Shown here: positions 34,069-42,971 of the stretch, one piece after another
Layout of the letters: every line of letters starts with the position of its first letter
Numbering within the stretch: the first letter of the stretch is position 1
Assembly (NCBI RefSeq): GCF_002102345.1
Contig: NZ_LQPP01000008.1
Coordinates: forward strand, 1 to 43,029
Reading direction: 5' to 3'
DNA: 43,029 nt
Origin: Mycolicibacterium peregrinum
Lineage (GTDB): Bacteria; Actinomycetota; Actinomycetes; Mycobacteriales; Mycobacteriaceae
Program-made: the position numbers and the translations under genes
The notes under the pieces: model-generated
The model's input: the letters and a program-made list of their open reading frames with translations, nothing else
Databases searched by the model: none
Told to the model about the DNA's origin: nothing

Positions 34069-35265
34069 TCAGCCTCCGGTCACTGCGGCGTACAGACTGT
34101 TGAACTCCTGAGTCTGTTCGTCGGTGAGCGCCGGCCAGGACTTGAGCTTGGCCTGGACGTCGGCGGGCGGGTTGATCAGCGGGTTGCTCGCCAGCTTGGG
34201 GTCGATCTTGGCGAGCTCGTCGGTCATGTCGGACAGCACCGGCACGAACTGGGTGAACGCAATGAGTTTGGCGTAGTTCGCCCGGTCGTAGACGTAGTCG
34301 ATCCACGCCTCGGCGGCCTTCTCGTTCTGCGAGGTGTAGGGAATCACCATGGTGTCGATGAACCAGTCGCCGCCGGACTCCGGCACGATGAACTGCAGAT
34401 CCGGGTTGTCGGCCTGCAACTGCACGACGTCACCCGAATATGCCTGGGCTACAGCGATATTTCCGGCTGCCAGATCGTCGGCGTAGTCGTTGCCGGTGAA
34501 CCGCCGGATCTGGCCCTTGTCCTTCTGCTCGCGGATGAAATCGACGGCCTTGGTGATGGATTCGGTGGTCGGATCCTCGACGGAGTTGCCCTGCCACTGC
34601 ATGATCATGCCGAGCCCATCCTGGGTGTCGGACAACAGGCTGACCCGGCCTTTGAAGGCCGGATCCCACAGATCGTCGATCTTGGTGATGTCGCGTCCGG
34701 TGGCGGCCTTGTTGTAGGCCAGGCCCACCATGCCGGTCATGTACGGTGCGGTGTACTTGCGGCCCGGATCGGCCTTCGAGTTGAGCAGGTCTTCACGGAG
34801 ATTCTTCTTGTTGGGGACGCGGGAGTCCCGAATCTCGTTGAGCCACTTGAGACCGGCCAGCCGGACTGCCATGAACTCGGTGGGTACCACGAGGTCGGCG
34901 CCGATGTCCTGCTTGCGGGACAACGGTTCCTTGACCTTGGCGAACCACTGCTCGTTGTCGTTGAAATCCTCTTTGTAATCCACGGTCAGGCCGGTCTTGG
35001 TCTGGAACGCTGCGACGAATCCGTCGGCCATGTACAGCGGCCAGTTCGAGATGCGCACGTTTCCGCTGGCCGGCGAGCCGTCGTCGGGGGCGGCCGACGA
35101 TGTCCCGGCGGAGCCACCCTCACCACCTGTCCCGCATGCGGCCAGCACGGCGGGGCCCAGCGCGAACGCGGCGGCGGCCGCGGCGCCGCCACCGAGGAAG
35201 CGACGCCGCGAGGTGCGATTCGCGGTCAGTCGGGCGAGCAGGCGGGGGTCGATATTGTCAGGCAT
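34069..35265 (-). CDS. potD: Polyamine ABC transporter substrate-binding lipoprotein PotD (Tat-exported)
   Basis: 398 residues from ATG 35265. The N-terminus carries a twin-arginine motif TSRRRFLGG and lipobox LAAC, so it is exported folded and lipid-anchored. The fold is the spermidine/putrescine-binding type, with NVRISNWPLYMADGFVAAF and the GLAYNKAATGRDITKIDDLW block. The upstream ATG would add MIQASEFTERPP and is less likely. It is second in the operon, after potA. The ligand is probably spermidine or putrescine. Confidence 0.92.
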   Translation of the reverse strand: MPDNIDPRLLARLTANRTSRRRFLGGGAAAAAAFALGPAVLAACGTGGEGGSAGTSSAAPDDGSPASGNVRISNWPLYMADGFVAAFQTKTGLTVDYKEDFNDNEQWFAKVKEPLSRKQDIGADLVVPTEFMAVRLAGLKWLNEIRDSRVPNKKNLREDLLNSKADPGRKYTAPYMTGMVGLAYNKAATGRDITKIDDLWDPAFKGRVSLLSDTQDGLGMIMQWQGNSVEDPTTESITKAVDFIREQKDKGQIRRFTGNDYADDLAAGNIAVAQAYSGDVVQLQADNPDLQFIVPESGGDWFIDTMVIPYTSQNEKAAEAWIDYVYDRANYAKLIAFTQFVPVLSDMTDELAKIDPKLASNPLINPPADVQAKLKSWPALTDEQTQEFNSLYAAVTGG

Positions 35266-35327
35266 GGGCGGCCTTTCGGTGAATTCGGACGCTTGGATCA
35301 AGGACGGGGGCGGTGGGTGGGGAGTGC

Positions 35328-36521
35328 CTACGTATCGTCGAGCATCTCTTCGAGATCTTCGGTGGTCGGGATGTCCGCGGCCGGAAGCACCCGCGACGCG
35401 TCAGGCGACCAACCCACATGGACCTGATCGCCGGGACGCAACAGGGGGAGTTCCTGCTCGGGACCGACGTGGGCGATGATCGTCGAATCATCAGGCGCCG
35501 CAAGGGAAAGCCTGAGCACCGGACCCTGGAAGGTCAGGTCTTTGACGGTAGCGGGCACGGTGGCCACCTCTCCGGTGGGAACATCCATCGAGACGCGGAC
35601 CCGCTCCGGGCGGATCATCAGGGTTGCCTGCCCACCGGGCTCGATGGTGGTATCGCCGGGCTTGGCCTTGAGCGTGGTGCCGAGTACCTCCACCTCGACG
35701 AAGTCGCGGTTGGAGCGTCCGGTCTGCCGGCCCGCCCACAGGTTGGCCTGCCCGATGAAGCTGGCGACGAAAACGGTTGCCGGTCGGTCATATATCTCGG
35801 TGGGGCTGCCGATCTGCTCCACGTTTCCGTTGTTCATCACCGCGATCCGGTCGCTCATCGTGAGCGCCTCTTCCTGATCGTGGGTGACGTAGATGAACGT
35901 GATGCCGACCTCGCGCTGGATCCGCTTGAGTTCGAACTGCATCGCGTGGCGCAGTTTGAGATCAAGGGCGCCGAGCGGCTCATCGAGCAGGAGCGCGCTC
36001 GGGTAGTTGACCAGGGCGCGAGCCAGGGCCACGCGCTGTTGCTGACCACCCGAGAGCTGGCCGGGCTTGCGCTTGGCGAAGTCAGTGAGCCGAACGATCT
36101 CCAGCAGCTCGTCGACGCTGCGTTTGATCTCGGTTTTGTCCTTCTTCATGCTGCGCGGCCCGTAGGCGACGTTGTCCCACACCGTCATGTGTGGAAACAG
36201 CGCGTAGTGCTGGAAGACTGTGTTGACGTTGCGCTTGTGCGGTGGCACACGGGAAACGTCGACGCCCTCCAGCCGGATTGCACCCTCGGTCGGGCTTTCG
36301 AATCCGGCGATCATGCGCAGCGTGGTGGTCTTCCCGCAGCCCGAGGGGCCGAGCATCGAGAAGAACTCACCCGAGGCGATCGAGAAGTCAGCCTCGGCTA
36401 CGGCTATGTAGTCGCCGAACCGTTTCGTGACGTGGTCGATCTCAATGACTGGCGCGCCGGTGCGTGGCGAGCCGTCGTGTCCCGTCGACTTGTCGACGGC
36501 GGTAATTTCTGGGCCGGTCAG
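35328..36521 (-). CDS. potA: Polyamine ABC transporter ATP-binding protein PotA, apparent CTG start
   Basis: 397 residues from CTG 36521. Walker [16 protein letters not shown], signature [19 protein letters not shown], Walker [17 protein letters not shown], switch His in [14 protein letters not shown], and a C-terminal TOBE-type regulatory region. The first ATG in frame (36356) is inside the ATPase core at Walker A, so it cannot be the start. The essential strand [20 protein letters not shown] is encoded upstream. No ATG, GTG or TTG lies in frame there; CTG at 36521 has GGAGGAGG six bases before it. It is the first gene of the potADBC operon. Confidence 0.88.
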   Translation of the reverse strand: MTGPEITAVDKSTGHDGSPRTGAPVIEIDHVTKRFGDYIAVAEADFSIASGEFFSMLGPSGCGKTTTLRMIAGFESPTEGAIRLEGVDVSRVPPHKRNVNTVFQHYALFPHMTVWDNVAYGPRSMKKDKTEIKRSVDELLEIVRLTDFAKRKPGQLSGGQQQRVALARALVNYPSALLLDEPLGALDLKLRHAMQFELKRIQREVGITFIYVTHDQEEALTMSDRIAVMNNGNVEQIGSPTEIYDRPATVFVASFIGQANLWAGRQTGRSNRDFVEVEVLGTTLKAKPGDTTIEPGGQATLMIRPERVRVSMDVPTGEVATVPATVKDLTFQGPVLRLSLAAPDDSTIIAHVGPEQELPLLRPGDQVHVGWSPDASRVLPAADIPTTEDLEEMLDDT

Positions 36522-36526
36522 CGGAA

Positions 36527-36534
36527 TCCTCCTC
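36527..36534 (-). promoter_or_regulatory. Strong ribosome binding site deciding the potA CTG start
   Basis: GGAGGAGG on the minus strand lies 5 bases before CTG at 36521 and supports translation starting at this CTG. Confidence 0.7.
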
Positions 36535-36619
36535 CAGTACAGCCGGGAAGCTGTCGGTAAACAATCGCCGATGGAGCCGACCTTCGCAACCGTTTCCGCA
36601 ATGAATTAACAATTTTTCA

Positions 36620-36661
36620 ATGGAATCCTTTGTCTGAAGCACCTTGACAGCGTGATTCCAT
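36620..36661. promoter_or_regulatory. Inverted repeat upstream of the pot operon
   Basis: ATGGAATC (36620-36627) and GATTCCAT (36654-36661) are perfect inverse copies 26 bp apart, in the AT-rich region about 100 bp upstream of potA. It could be an operator pair. The rest of 36535-36786 holds no gene that I can see. Confidence 0.4.
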
Positions 36662-36786
36662 GGCGTGGCGGCTCAACGGCCACGGCGGCTGTGGTCTGTC
36701 GACGATCCGGAGGGGCAGCGACTGGCTGGCCTCAAGTTTCGCAGCTCAGTGGTTTGTCGCGACGCGAAAACCGGCGATGAGAGGGA

Positions 36787-38256
36787 TCAGCCCCACTCGT
36801 GGTTCATCGCGCGGGACTCGGACAGGGTGTGCACGGAGTCGCCGTGGCGGTCCGGTGCCCGAGACACCGCGATGAGGGCCATCGCCAATGCGGCGGTGAC
36901 CGCACCGGCGACGAAGATCGTCACGAAACTGCCTTCCGAGGGCACTGCCCGGTGCCCGAGCAGCACGGCCACGACCGCCGCCGCCACGGAACTGCCGATC
37001 GTTCGTGCGATCGCGTTCATACTCGTGGCGATGCCCGTCTCGCTGTTGTCCACCTCGCTGACCACCAGTGCGGGCAACGCGCCGTATCCGAGGCTGATGT
37101 AGGCGTTGGCCAGCACGCCGGCCAGGACGACCTGCCAGGCGCGGTCATGCGCGACGGCGAGCATGACGAATCCGGCGATACCCGCGATTGCGGCCACCAC
37201 GAGCACCCGGCGAGCTCCGTACCGGTCGATGTACCGGCCACTGACCAGCGCCACCAGGAAACCGGTGAGCGCTCCGGGGAGGAGGAAGTAGACACTCGCC
37301 TGCAGCACCCCGGCCCCGAATCCGTACCCTGCGGCCTCGCGCGACATCTGCACGAACTGGGTGAGGCCGAGGAACGCGAAGTACAGACCCATGCCGACCA
37401 GGATCGTGGCCAGATTGGTGAGCAGGATGGGTCGGCGGGCCAGCATCGTGGTCGAGACCAGCGGGTCGGCGGCTCGCCGTTCCCACCACCACCAGCCGGC
37501 CAGCACGCCGGCGCCGCCCAGCAGGAAACCGATCGTGCCCGGATGGCTCCATCCCCACGCGTTGCCCTGGGTGATTGCCAAGAGCACCGATGACAGGCCG
37601 ATCGCCAGACCGGCGGCACCCAGCCAGTCGATCGCGCCGCCGGCTTCGGGCCGGCGGTTGGGCACGACCACGACTGCCACGACGATGACGACAGCGGTGA
37701 ATGCGGTGGTGAGCCAGAAGACGCGGTGATATCCGGCGTCACCGGACATCAGGAGTCCGGTGACGACAAGGCCGACGCCGCCGCCGAAACCCAGCGTTCC
37801 GGACAGCACCGACATCGCGCCGACCAATCGGTCCTCGGCGAGCTCTTCCCGCAGGATCGCGATGCTGATCGGGTAGAGCGCATAGGAGGCGCCCTGCAGG
37901 ATGCGAGCCGCGACCAGCAGGGGTACCGACGCGGTGACCGCAGCCAGCACCGACCCCGTCAGCACGACCACCAGTACACCCAGCAGGACACGCTTCTTGC
38001 TGTAGAGGTCGGCGAGGCGCCCGATCAGCGGAGTCGAGGCCGCCGCCGCCAGCAGGTTGGCGGTGACGGCCCAGCTGACCGCAACCGAGGAGGTGTTCAG
38101 CTGGTGGGCGATGATGCCCAGGATCGGGACCACCGCGGTCTGCAGGACTGCGACGGTGAGGGCGACCAGACTGAGGCCGGCGATCAGGACACCGGGGCGG
38201 CACGACATTCCGATCGCCGCGGGGAAGCCGGACCGGTCAGCTTCGGTCCTCGCCAC
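36787..38256 (-). CDS. MFS transporter, DHA2-type
   Basis: 489 residues with about 14 hydrophobic helices. The motif A region is PLIGRLADLYSKKRVLLG, followed by ARILQGASYALYPISIAILREEL, characteristic of DHA2 drug:H+ antiporters, and RLVGAMSVLSGTLGFGGGVGLV. The N-terminus MARTEADRSGFPAAIGMSCR precedes the first helix. Export of drugs or small hydrophobic compounds is inferred from family. It is divergent from the NCS1 permease with about 90 bp between them. Confidence 0.85.
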   Translation of the reverse strand: MARTEADRSGFPAAIGMSCRPGVLIAGLSLVALTVAVLQTAVVPILGIIAHQLNTSSVAVSWAVTANLLAAAASTPLIGRLADLYSKKRVLLGVLVVVLTGSVLAAVTASVPLLVAARILQGASYALYPISIAILREELAEDRLVGAMSVLSGTLGFGGGVGLVVTGLLMSGDAGYHRVFWLTTAFTAVVIVVAVVVVPNRRPEAGGAIDWLGAAGLAIGLSSVLLAITQGNAWGWSHPGTIGFLLGGAGVLAGWWWWERRAADPLVSTTMLARRPILLTNLATILVGMGLYFAFLGLTQFVQMSREAAGYGFGAGVLQASVYFLLPGALTGFLVALVSGRYIDRYGARRVLVVAAIAGIAGFVMLAVAHDRAWQVVLAGVLANAYISLGYGALPALVVSEVDNSETGIATSMNAIARTIGSSVAAAVVAVLLGHRAVPSEGSFVTIFVAGAVTAALAMALIAVSRAPDRHGDSVHTLSESRAMNHEWG

Positions 38257-38349
38257 TTCCGCTCCGATCCATAGCTAATCTTTGTGTTTCTCGATTATGG
38301 CCATGGTGCGGCACGCGCCCGTACACCGGGTACGTGGTCGAATAGACAA

Positions 38350-39729
38350 ATGGCTTTCGGGGTCAGCGCACTCAACGCGTCAACGTTCAGCGGACGTCGC
38401 CCGACCGGTGCGGGCGATCTGACGGTCGAGACCCATGGGATCGCGCCGCTCGCCGCCGACCAGCGCTACGGACATCCGGCCCGGCTGTTCACGGTCTGGT
38501 TCGCACCGCAGGTGAACATGACCGGAGTGTTCACCGGGACATTGGCGATCACCCTCGGGCTGGGCTTCTGGCTGGGCCTGCTGGCCATGGTGATCGGCAC
38601 GGTCCTGGGTTCGGCTGTGGTCGCCTACCTGTCGACGTGGGGACCCCGGACCGGGGCAGGGCAACTTCCCAACGCACGCATGGCCTTCGGCGGTCTGGTG
38701 GTGGTGCCGGGCATCCTGCAGTGGGGATCGTCGATAGCGTGGGACGCCCTTGTCGGCCTGTTCGGCGGCGAGGCGCTCGCGGCGCTGCTGGGTATCCCGT
38801 TCTGGAGTGCGGTACTGATCGTGCTGGCCGTGCAGGGCGTCGTCGGCTTCTTCGGCTACGAGCTGATCCACCGGCTGCAGGCAGTGCTGACCGTCATCTT
38901 GTTTCTCACGTTCGCCGTATTCACCGTCAAACTGGTCAGCGGCCACGACATCGTGGTGGCGCCGTCGGTGGGCGGTGCGGATCTGGCCGGAGCCTTCGTT
39001 TTCGAGGTCACGATCGCGCTGAGCCTGGCAATCTCGTGGGCCAGTTATGCCGCCGATTTCAGCCGGTATCTTCCGACGGATTCATCGCGGTGGCAGGTGT
39101 TCGGCTATTCGTTCGCCGGGATCGTATCGGCCTACGTCTTCGTTCAGGGCATCGGCATCGCGGCCGCATCGGTCATCGGAGAGCACACGGCCGACGGTGT
39201 TCACGCGGTCATGGGCGGTGGCCTGCTCGGCGGCGTGGCTTTGTTGGTGATCGCGCTCGCGGCGATCGGGTCGGGGGTGATGAACGACTACAGCGGTTCC
39301 TTGGCCTTGCAGACGATCGGCGTGCGGGTGCGCAGGCCGGTGTCGGCGATCATCGTGACGGCACTGGCGTTCGGCTTGATCCTGTGGCTGCACGCCGCGG
39401 ACACCGCGACCAGGTTCACCGATGTCCTGCTCTTGGTCAGCTATTGGATCCCGGCGTTCGTCGCGGTGATCGTGGTGGATTGGATGCTCCGCACCAGGGG
39501 ACGCACCAGCATCGACCCGAGCGCCGAACCCACGGTTCGCCGCGACGCGGTGGCCGCCCTGCTCGCGTTCCTGCTTGCCTACGTGGTGGCCATGCCGTTC
39601 ATGAACACCACCCTGATTCAGGGCGCGGTGGCGACCGCCTGGCATGGCGCAGACATCGCCTACTTCGTCAATTTCCTTGCAGCGCTGTTGATTTACGGTG
39701 GCTTTCGACTGGTGACGCGCCGCTCCTGA
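38350..39729 (+). CDS. NCS1-family purine-cytosine permease-like transporter
   Basis: 459 residues with about 12 helices. The N-terminal THGIAPLAADQRYGHPARLF followed by VWFAPQVNMTGVFTG, and later SWASYAADFSRYLPTD, identify the NCS1 (cytosine/allantoin-type) family. It is an ion-coupled importer; substrate could be a purine, pyrimidine or vitamin. ATG at 38350 starts MAFGVSALNAS; a GTG at 38284 gives a longer leader of uncertain value. No strong ribosome binding site is seen for either. It converges on the dehydrogenase with a 3-bp gap. Confidence 0.83.
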   Translation: MAFGVSALNASTFSGRRPTGAGDLTVETHGIAPLAADQRYGHPARLFTVWFAPQVNMTGVFTGTLAITLGLGFWLGLLAMVIGTVLGSAVVAYLSTWGPRTGAGQLPNARMAFGGLVVVPGILQWGSSIAWDALVGLFGGEALAALLGIPFWSAVLIVLAVQGVVGFFGYELIHRLQAVLTVILFLTFAVFTVKLVSGHDIVVAPSVGGADLAGAFVFEVTIALSLAISWASYAADFSRYLPTDSSRWQVFGYSFAGIVSAYVFVQGIGIAAASVIGEHTADGVHAVMGGGLLGGVALLVIALAAIGSGVMNDYSGSLALQTIGVRVRRPVSAIIVTALAFGLILWLHAADTATRFTDVLLLVSYWIPAFVAVIVVDWMLRTRGRTSIDPSAEPTVRRDAVAALLAFLLAYVVAMPFMNTTLIQGAVATAWHGADIAYFVNFLAALLIYGGFRLVTRRS

Positions 39730-39732
39730 CAG

Positions 39733-40797
39733 TCACTGCAGTGCGGCGATTACGTGATCGGTGAAGGACGAGGTCGACGCGCTGCCGCCGATGTCGGGCG
39801 TTCCGACACCGGCGTCGAGGACGCGACGGATGGCCTCCTCGATCCGGTCGGCGGCGACGCCGAGTGCCGGTGTGCCGCCGTCGCGGCCGGCCAACCAGCG
39901 CAGCAACATCGCGGTGGACAGGATCATCGCCACGGGGTTGGCGATGTCGCGTCCGGCAATGTCGGGCGCCGATCCGTGTGCGGCCTGCGCCATCGCGTGA
40001 GTGAGCGAGGCGTTGATGGAGGGCGCCATCCCCAGTGAGCCGGTCAGCTGGCCGGCCAGGTCGGAGAGGATGTCACCGAACATGTTCTCTGCGACGATCA
40101 CGTCGAAATCGCGCGGATGGCTCACCAATCGAGCCGCCAACGCATCGATGTGCTCGCCACGGACTTCCACATCGGGGTAGTCCTCGGCGACGGTCAGACA
40201 CACGTCGCGGAACAACCCGGTCGTCTTGGCCAGGACATTCGTCTTGTGGGCGACGGTGACCGACTTGCGCCGGGCGACGGCCAGTTGGAATGCCTGGTGG
40301 GCGATCCGCTCACACGCGGTCCGGGTGAAGACGGCGACGGCCAGCGCGACATCGGGGGTGGGCATGAATTCGCCTGCACCGTCGTACATGTTGCGGTCGG
40401 CGTAGAACCCTTCGGTGTTCTCCCTGACGATGACGACATCAAGGTCGGGACATACCGCATTGACGGCGGCACTCAAGGACCGCGCGGGCCGGATGTTGGC
40501 GAACAGGTTGTAGCGCTTGCGGATTGCCCCGCCGGGCGACAAGGTGCCGCGGAATTGTTCAGGGTACCCGGCGTTGTCGTGCGGTCCGAGGATCCATCCG
40601 GGCAGCCCGTCGAGTTCGGCCAGTGTCGGTTCTGGCAGCGGAGTTCCGAACTCGCCGATCGCTTCGAGGCCGAACGGCAGTTCGCGCCAGCGCACCTCGA
40701 CCGACGCCGTGGCCAGGGCCCGTTCGGCGACCCGGGTGGCCGAATCAACGATCTCAGGGCCGATACCGTCGCCGAGAAGTACTCCCAAGGTCAGCAC
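39733..40797 (-). CDS. Isocitrate/isopropylmalate/tartrate-dehydrogenase family enzyme
   Basis: 354 residues. Family motifs are VLLGDGIGPEI, the substrate-binding VIVRENTEGFYADRNMYDG, VTVAHKTNVLAKTTGLFRDV with the catalytic Lys, VIVAENMFGDILSDLAGQL with the metal-binding Asp residues, and HGSAPDIAGRDIANP. The ENTEGFY segment resembles tartrate/3-IPM-like enzymes rather than LeuB proper, so the substrate is a 2-hydroxy-acid with NAD. ATG at 40797 gives the first strand MLTLGVLLGDG. It is 15 bp downstream of the alpha/beta hydrolase gene and probably cotranscribed. Confidence 0.85.
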   Translation of the reverse strand: MLTLGVLLGDGIGPEIVDSATRVAERALATASVEVRWRELPFGLEAIGEFGTPLPEPTLAELDGLPGWILGPHDNAGYPEQFRGTLSPGGAIRKRYNLFANIRPARSLSAAVNAVCPDLDVVIVRENTEGFYADRNMYDGAGEFMPTPDVALAVAVFTRTACERIAHQAFQLAVARRKSVTVAHKTNVLAKTTGLFRDVCLTVAEDYPDVEVRGEHIDALAARLVSHPRDFDVIVAENMFGDILSDLAGQLTGSLGMAPSINASLTHAMAQAAHGSAPDIAGRDIANPVAMILSTAMLLRWLAGRDGGTPALGVAADRIEEAIRRVLDAGVGTPDIGGSASTSSFTDHVIAALQ

Positions 40798-40812
40798 TCT
40801 GTCACCTTCCGC

Positions 40813-41673
40813 TCACACGGGATGGGTTGCGAACCACTGCAACAACATGTCCGCGATCTCCGTCGGCTTCTCCTCCGGAAGCCAGTGTGACGCTCCGTGG
40901 AGTGTTTCGAAACGGTAGGGACCGCTCACGTAATTCGCGGTGTCGCGCGCCGGCTTGGCGGTGATCGCGATGTCGCGGTCACTCCAGACGTACAGCGTCG
41001 GCACCGTGATCTTGTCCGCTGCGCGGAGGCCCGATCCGTTCAGCGGCATGGCGCGATACCAGTTCAGCGCCGCGGTAAGGGCCCCGGTTTCCGTCATGGC
41101 CCGAGCGTCACGTTCGGCGGCTTGGGGTGTCAGCCCGCTGCGGATCAAGGATTTGGCAATGGCCCTACCGCGACCGTCGCGCCCGAGCATCAATCGTTCG
41201 GGCACCCAGGGCAGTTGATTGACATACATGTACCAGGACGCCAGACCCTGCCGGCTGGTCAGCATGGACCGCACGAACGCCATCGGGTGGGGCACCGACA
41301 GCGCGGACAATGAGGCCAACCTCTCGGGTGCGCCGGCCGCCACGCCCCAGGCGACCGCGGCGCCCCAGTCGTGGCCGACGAGATGCACTCGGTCGGCACC
41401 GCTGGCATCGATCAGCGCCAGGGTGTCCTCGACCAGTTCCGCCGAACGGTAATCGCTGCGGCGGGTCGGCCGGGCACCGGGCGAGTACCCGCGCTGGTTG
41501 GGTGCCAGGCACCGGAAGCCCCTGGCGGTGAGCAGCGGGGCGATCTGCGCCCAGCTGGTGTTCTGCTGCGGGAAGCCGTGCAACAGGACCACCACCGGGC
41601 CGTCGGCAGGTCCGCTGTCGGTGACGTCGAATACGAATTCCCCGCGGCGGTATTGATCCATGAGCAGCATCAT
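40813..41673 (-). CDS. Alpha/beta hydrolase, epoxide hydrolase-like with Asp nucleophile
   Basis: 286 residues. Oxyanion motif HGFPQQNTSW, nucleophile elbow VGHDWGAAVAWG with Asp in the nucleophile position, and catalytic His in HGASHWLPEE. The Asp, not Ser, at the elbow points to the epoxide hydrolase/dehalogenase branch. A lid domain with a likely Tyr acid helper (YMYVNQLPWV) is present. The start is uncertain between ATG 41673 and ATG 41661 (MDQYRRGEF). Together with the dehydrogenase it may process a small hydroxy-acid or epoxide. Confidence 0.83.
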   Translation of the reverse strand: MMLLMDQYRRGEFVFDVTDSGPADGPVVVLLHGFPQQNTSWAQIAPLLTARGFRCLAPNQRGYSPGARPTRRSDYRSAELVEDTLALIDASGADRVHLVGHDWGAAVAWGVAAGAPERLASLSALSVPHPMAFVRSMLTSRQGLASWYMYVNQLPWVPERLMLGRDGRGRAIAKSLIRSGLTPQAAERDARAMTETGALTAALNWYRAMPLNGSGLRAADKITVPTLYVWSDRDIAITAKPARDTANYVSGPYRFETLHGASHWLPEEKPTEIADMLLQWFATHPV

Positions 41674-41691
41674 GCCAAGTAGACGATTCGG

Positions 41692-42720
41692 TCAGGCATT
41701 GTCCTTCGACGAGATGTTGTTGAGCAGGCTCTGGGCCTGGCGGTCCACCATTCCGGTGATGCCCTGTTGTGACGCTCCGAACAGCAACGAGTAGCCAACT
41801 ACGTGGGCGCTGGTGGTCACGCTGACCCCGTCCCCGGCGATGCCCGCCTTGACCATCAGCAATCCGGCGACGGCGGTCAGTGCACCGGTGGGAAGTTTGA
41901 GCAGCAGCGAGGCCATCGGTACCGCATAGGCCGTCGATGTTCCTTTCATCCGGCGGATTGCCACCGCACCGACCAGGCTGGCACTCACCAGGCCCAGGAG
42001 TTCGGCTATCGCGACGTCGGCACGGGGTGTCGACGTGCCGGTGGTGACGAGACCGAACGTGTCAGGCCGAAAGGCGCCGACAACCCCGAAGCAGATGGCC
42101 AACAGCCCCAACACCGCCGTCGCGCCCAGCAGGATGTTGCGGAAACTGCGTAGTCGCATGCTCTCGCTGTCGGAGGCGGCATGTACCGCCCTGGCACTGT
42201 GCGCCAAGACTTCCCGATCGTGTTCGGTCCACTTCGAGTGCCCCAGGATTTCCCGGATAGCCACGACCGACTGATCAGTGTCGCCGATCAATTCCTTTCC
42301 AGTAGAGACGATTTCGGGAAGCCTGGCCCGAACCACTCCGGGTGCCGCCAGCCGGATGACCGCGATGTCCACGGCGTGAATCCGGAGCCAGGTGGCTTCC
42401 ACGGCGGCCCCGTTGAGCAGGCCTCGCACAGTGCGTGGCGCGTTGACGATCTGGATGGCCTCCACGAGTCGCCGCCGGGCGTCGAGGTAACGCGGGTCGT
42501 CGCCATGCTCGGCAGTCAGCTCATCGAGGTCCACTTCGAGATCGGCGAGCCGGCCTCGGGCGACCTCACGCCACACCGACAACGGCCGGTGACCCGCCGT
42601 GCGCCGGAGTGGGAAACCGGTTGGTTGGTTGTCGGCTGTCGCCGACGCGGCCCCGGCGAGTGTGAGCGTCGGGCGGTCGGCCACGGCCGAGTGCGGTGTG
42701 GTCAACGCGGTCATGTCCAC
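41692..42720 (-). CDS. Hypothetical membrane protein
   Basis: 342 residues. The first 190 are soluble, helical and charged, with RGRLADLEVDLDELTAEHG. About four hydrophobic segments follow (NILLGATAVLGLLAICFGVV, IAELLGLVSASLVGAVAIRR, LPTGALTAVAGLLMVKAG, VVGYSLLFGASQQGITGMVD). I do not recognise the family. The start may be ATG 42720 or ATG 42714. It may be on a different operon from the hydrolase 18 bp downstream. Confidence 0.7.
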   Translation of the reverse strand: MDMTALTTPHSAVADRPTLTLAGAASATADNQPTGFPLRRTAGHRPLSVWREVARGRLADLEVDLDELTAEHGDDPRYLDARRRLVEAIQIVNAPRTVRGLLNGAAVEATWLRIHAVDIAVIRLAAPGVVRARLPEIVSTGKELIGDTDQSVVAIREILGHSKWTEHDREVLAHSARAVHAASDSESMRLRSFRNILLGATAVLGLLAICFGVVGAFRPDTFGLVTTGTSTPRADVAIAELLGLVSASLVGAVAIRRMKGTSTAYAVPMASLLLKLPTGALTAVAGLLMVKAGIAGDGVSVTTSAHVVGYSLLFGASQQGITGMVDRQAQSLLNNISSKDNA

Positions 42721-42819
42721 GCCTCATTCGTCATCGTCATCACCGTCCGGCAACTGAACTGACAAGTCGAGCATTCACAGCATGGCCGGATCCGGTGGGT
42801 GTGGGCACGCGTAGCGCAC

Positions 42820-42850
42820 TACCTCAAGTCCGATTGGGCGAGTTCAGGTA
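42820..42850. promoter_or_regulatory. Inverted repeat in the control region upstream of the disrupted gene
   Basis: TACCTCAA (42820-42827) and TTCAGGTA (42843-42850) match in 7 of 8 positions as inverse copies with a 15-bp spacer. It could be an operator for the divergent membrane protein or the disrupted gene. The rest of 42721-42932 holds no other gene. Confidence 0.4.
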
Positions 42851-42932
42851 GCCGGCTACGCGCGACTGCCACCGCCCTTGGCTCCGACACTGAGCCGATC
42901 GACGCCTCAAACGACCAGAAAGGTACGGACAG

Positions 42933-42971
42933 ATGAAGAACTACACCGTGACACTAGGGCGTGTCTCATAA
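42933..42971 (+). pseudogene. 5' stub of an unknown gene interrupted by an insertion sequence
   Basis: ATG at 42933 with GAAAGG upstream starts MKNYTVTL, after which the reading frame enters the IS left end at 42957 and stops at TAA 42969-42971. Only eight codons of the original gene remain here; the rest should lie beyond the element, out of the window. The product cannot be identified. Confidence 0.6.

Noticed and set aside
34064..34306. N-terminal extension of potB
   Set aside because: It is antisense-like reading across potD on the same strand in another frame; ATG 34063 gives a normal N-terminus.
35313..36560. 415-codon plus-strand frame opposite potA
   Set aside because: PotA is unambiguous on the minus strand; the opposite frame is a shadow.
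38320..38334. Small inverted repeat CGTAC/GTACG before the NCS1 gene
   Set aside because: Only five base pairs with a 5-nt loop; this is expected by chance in GC-rich DNA.
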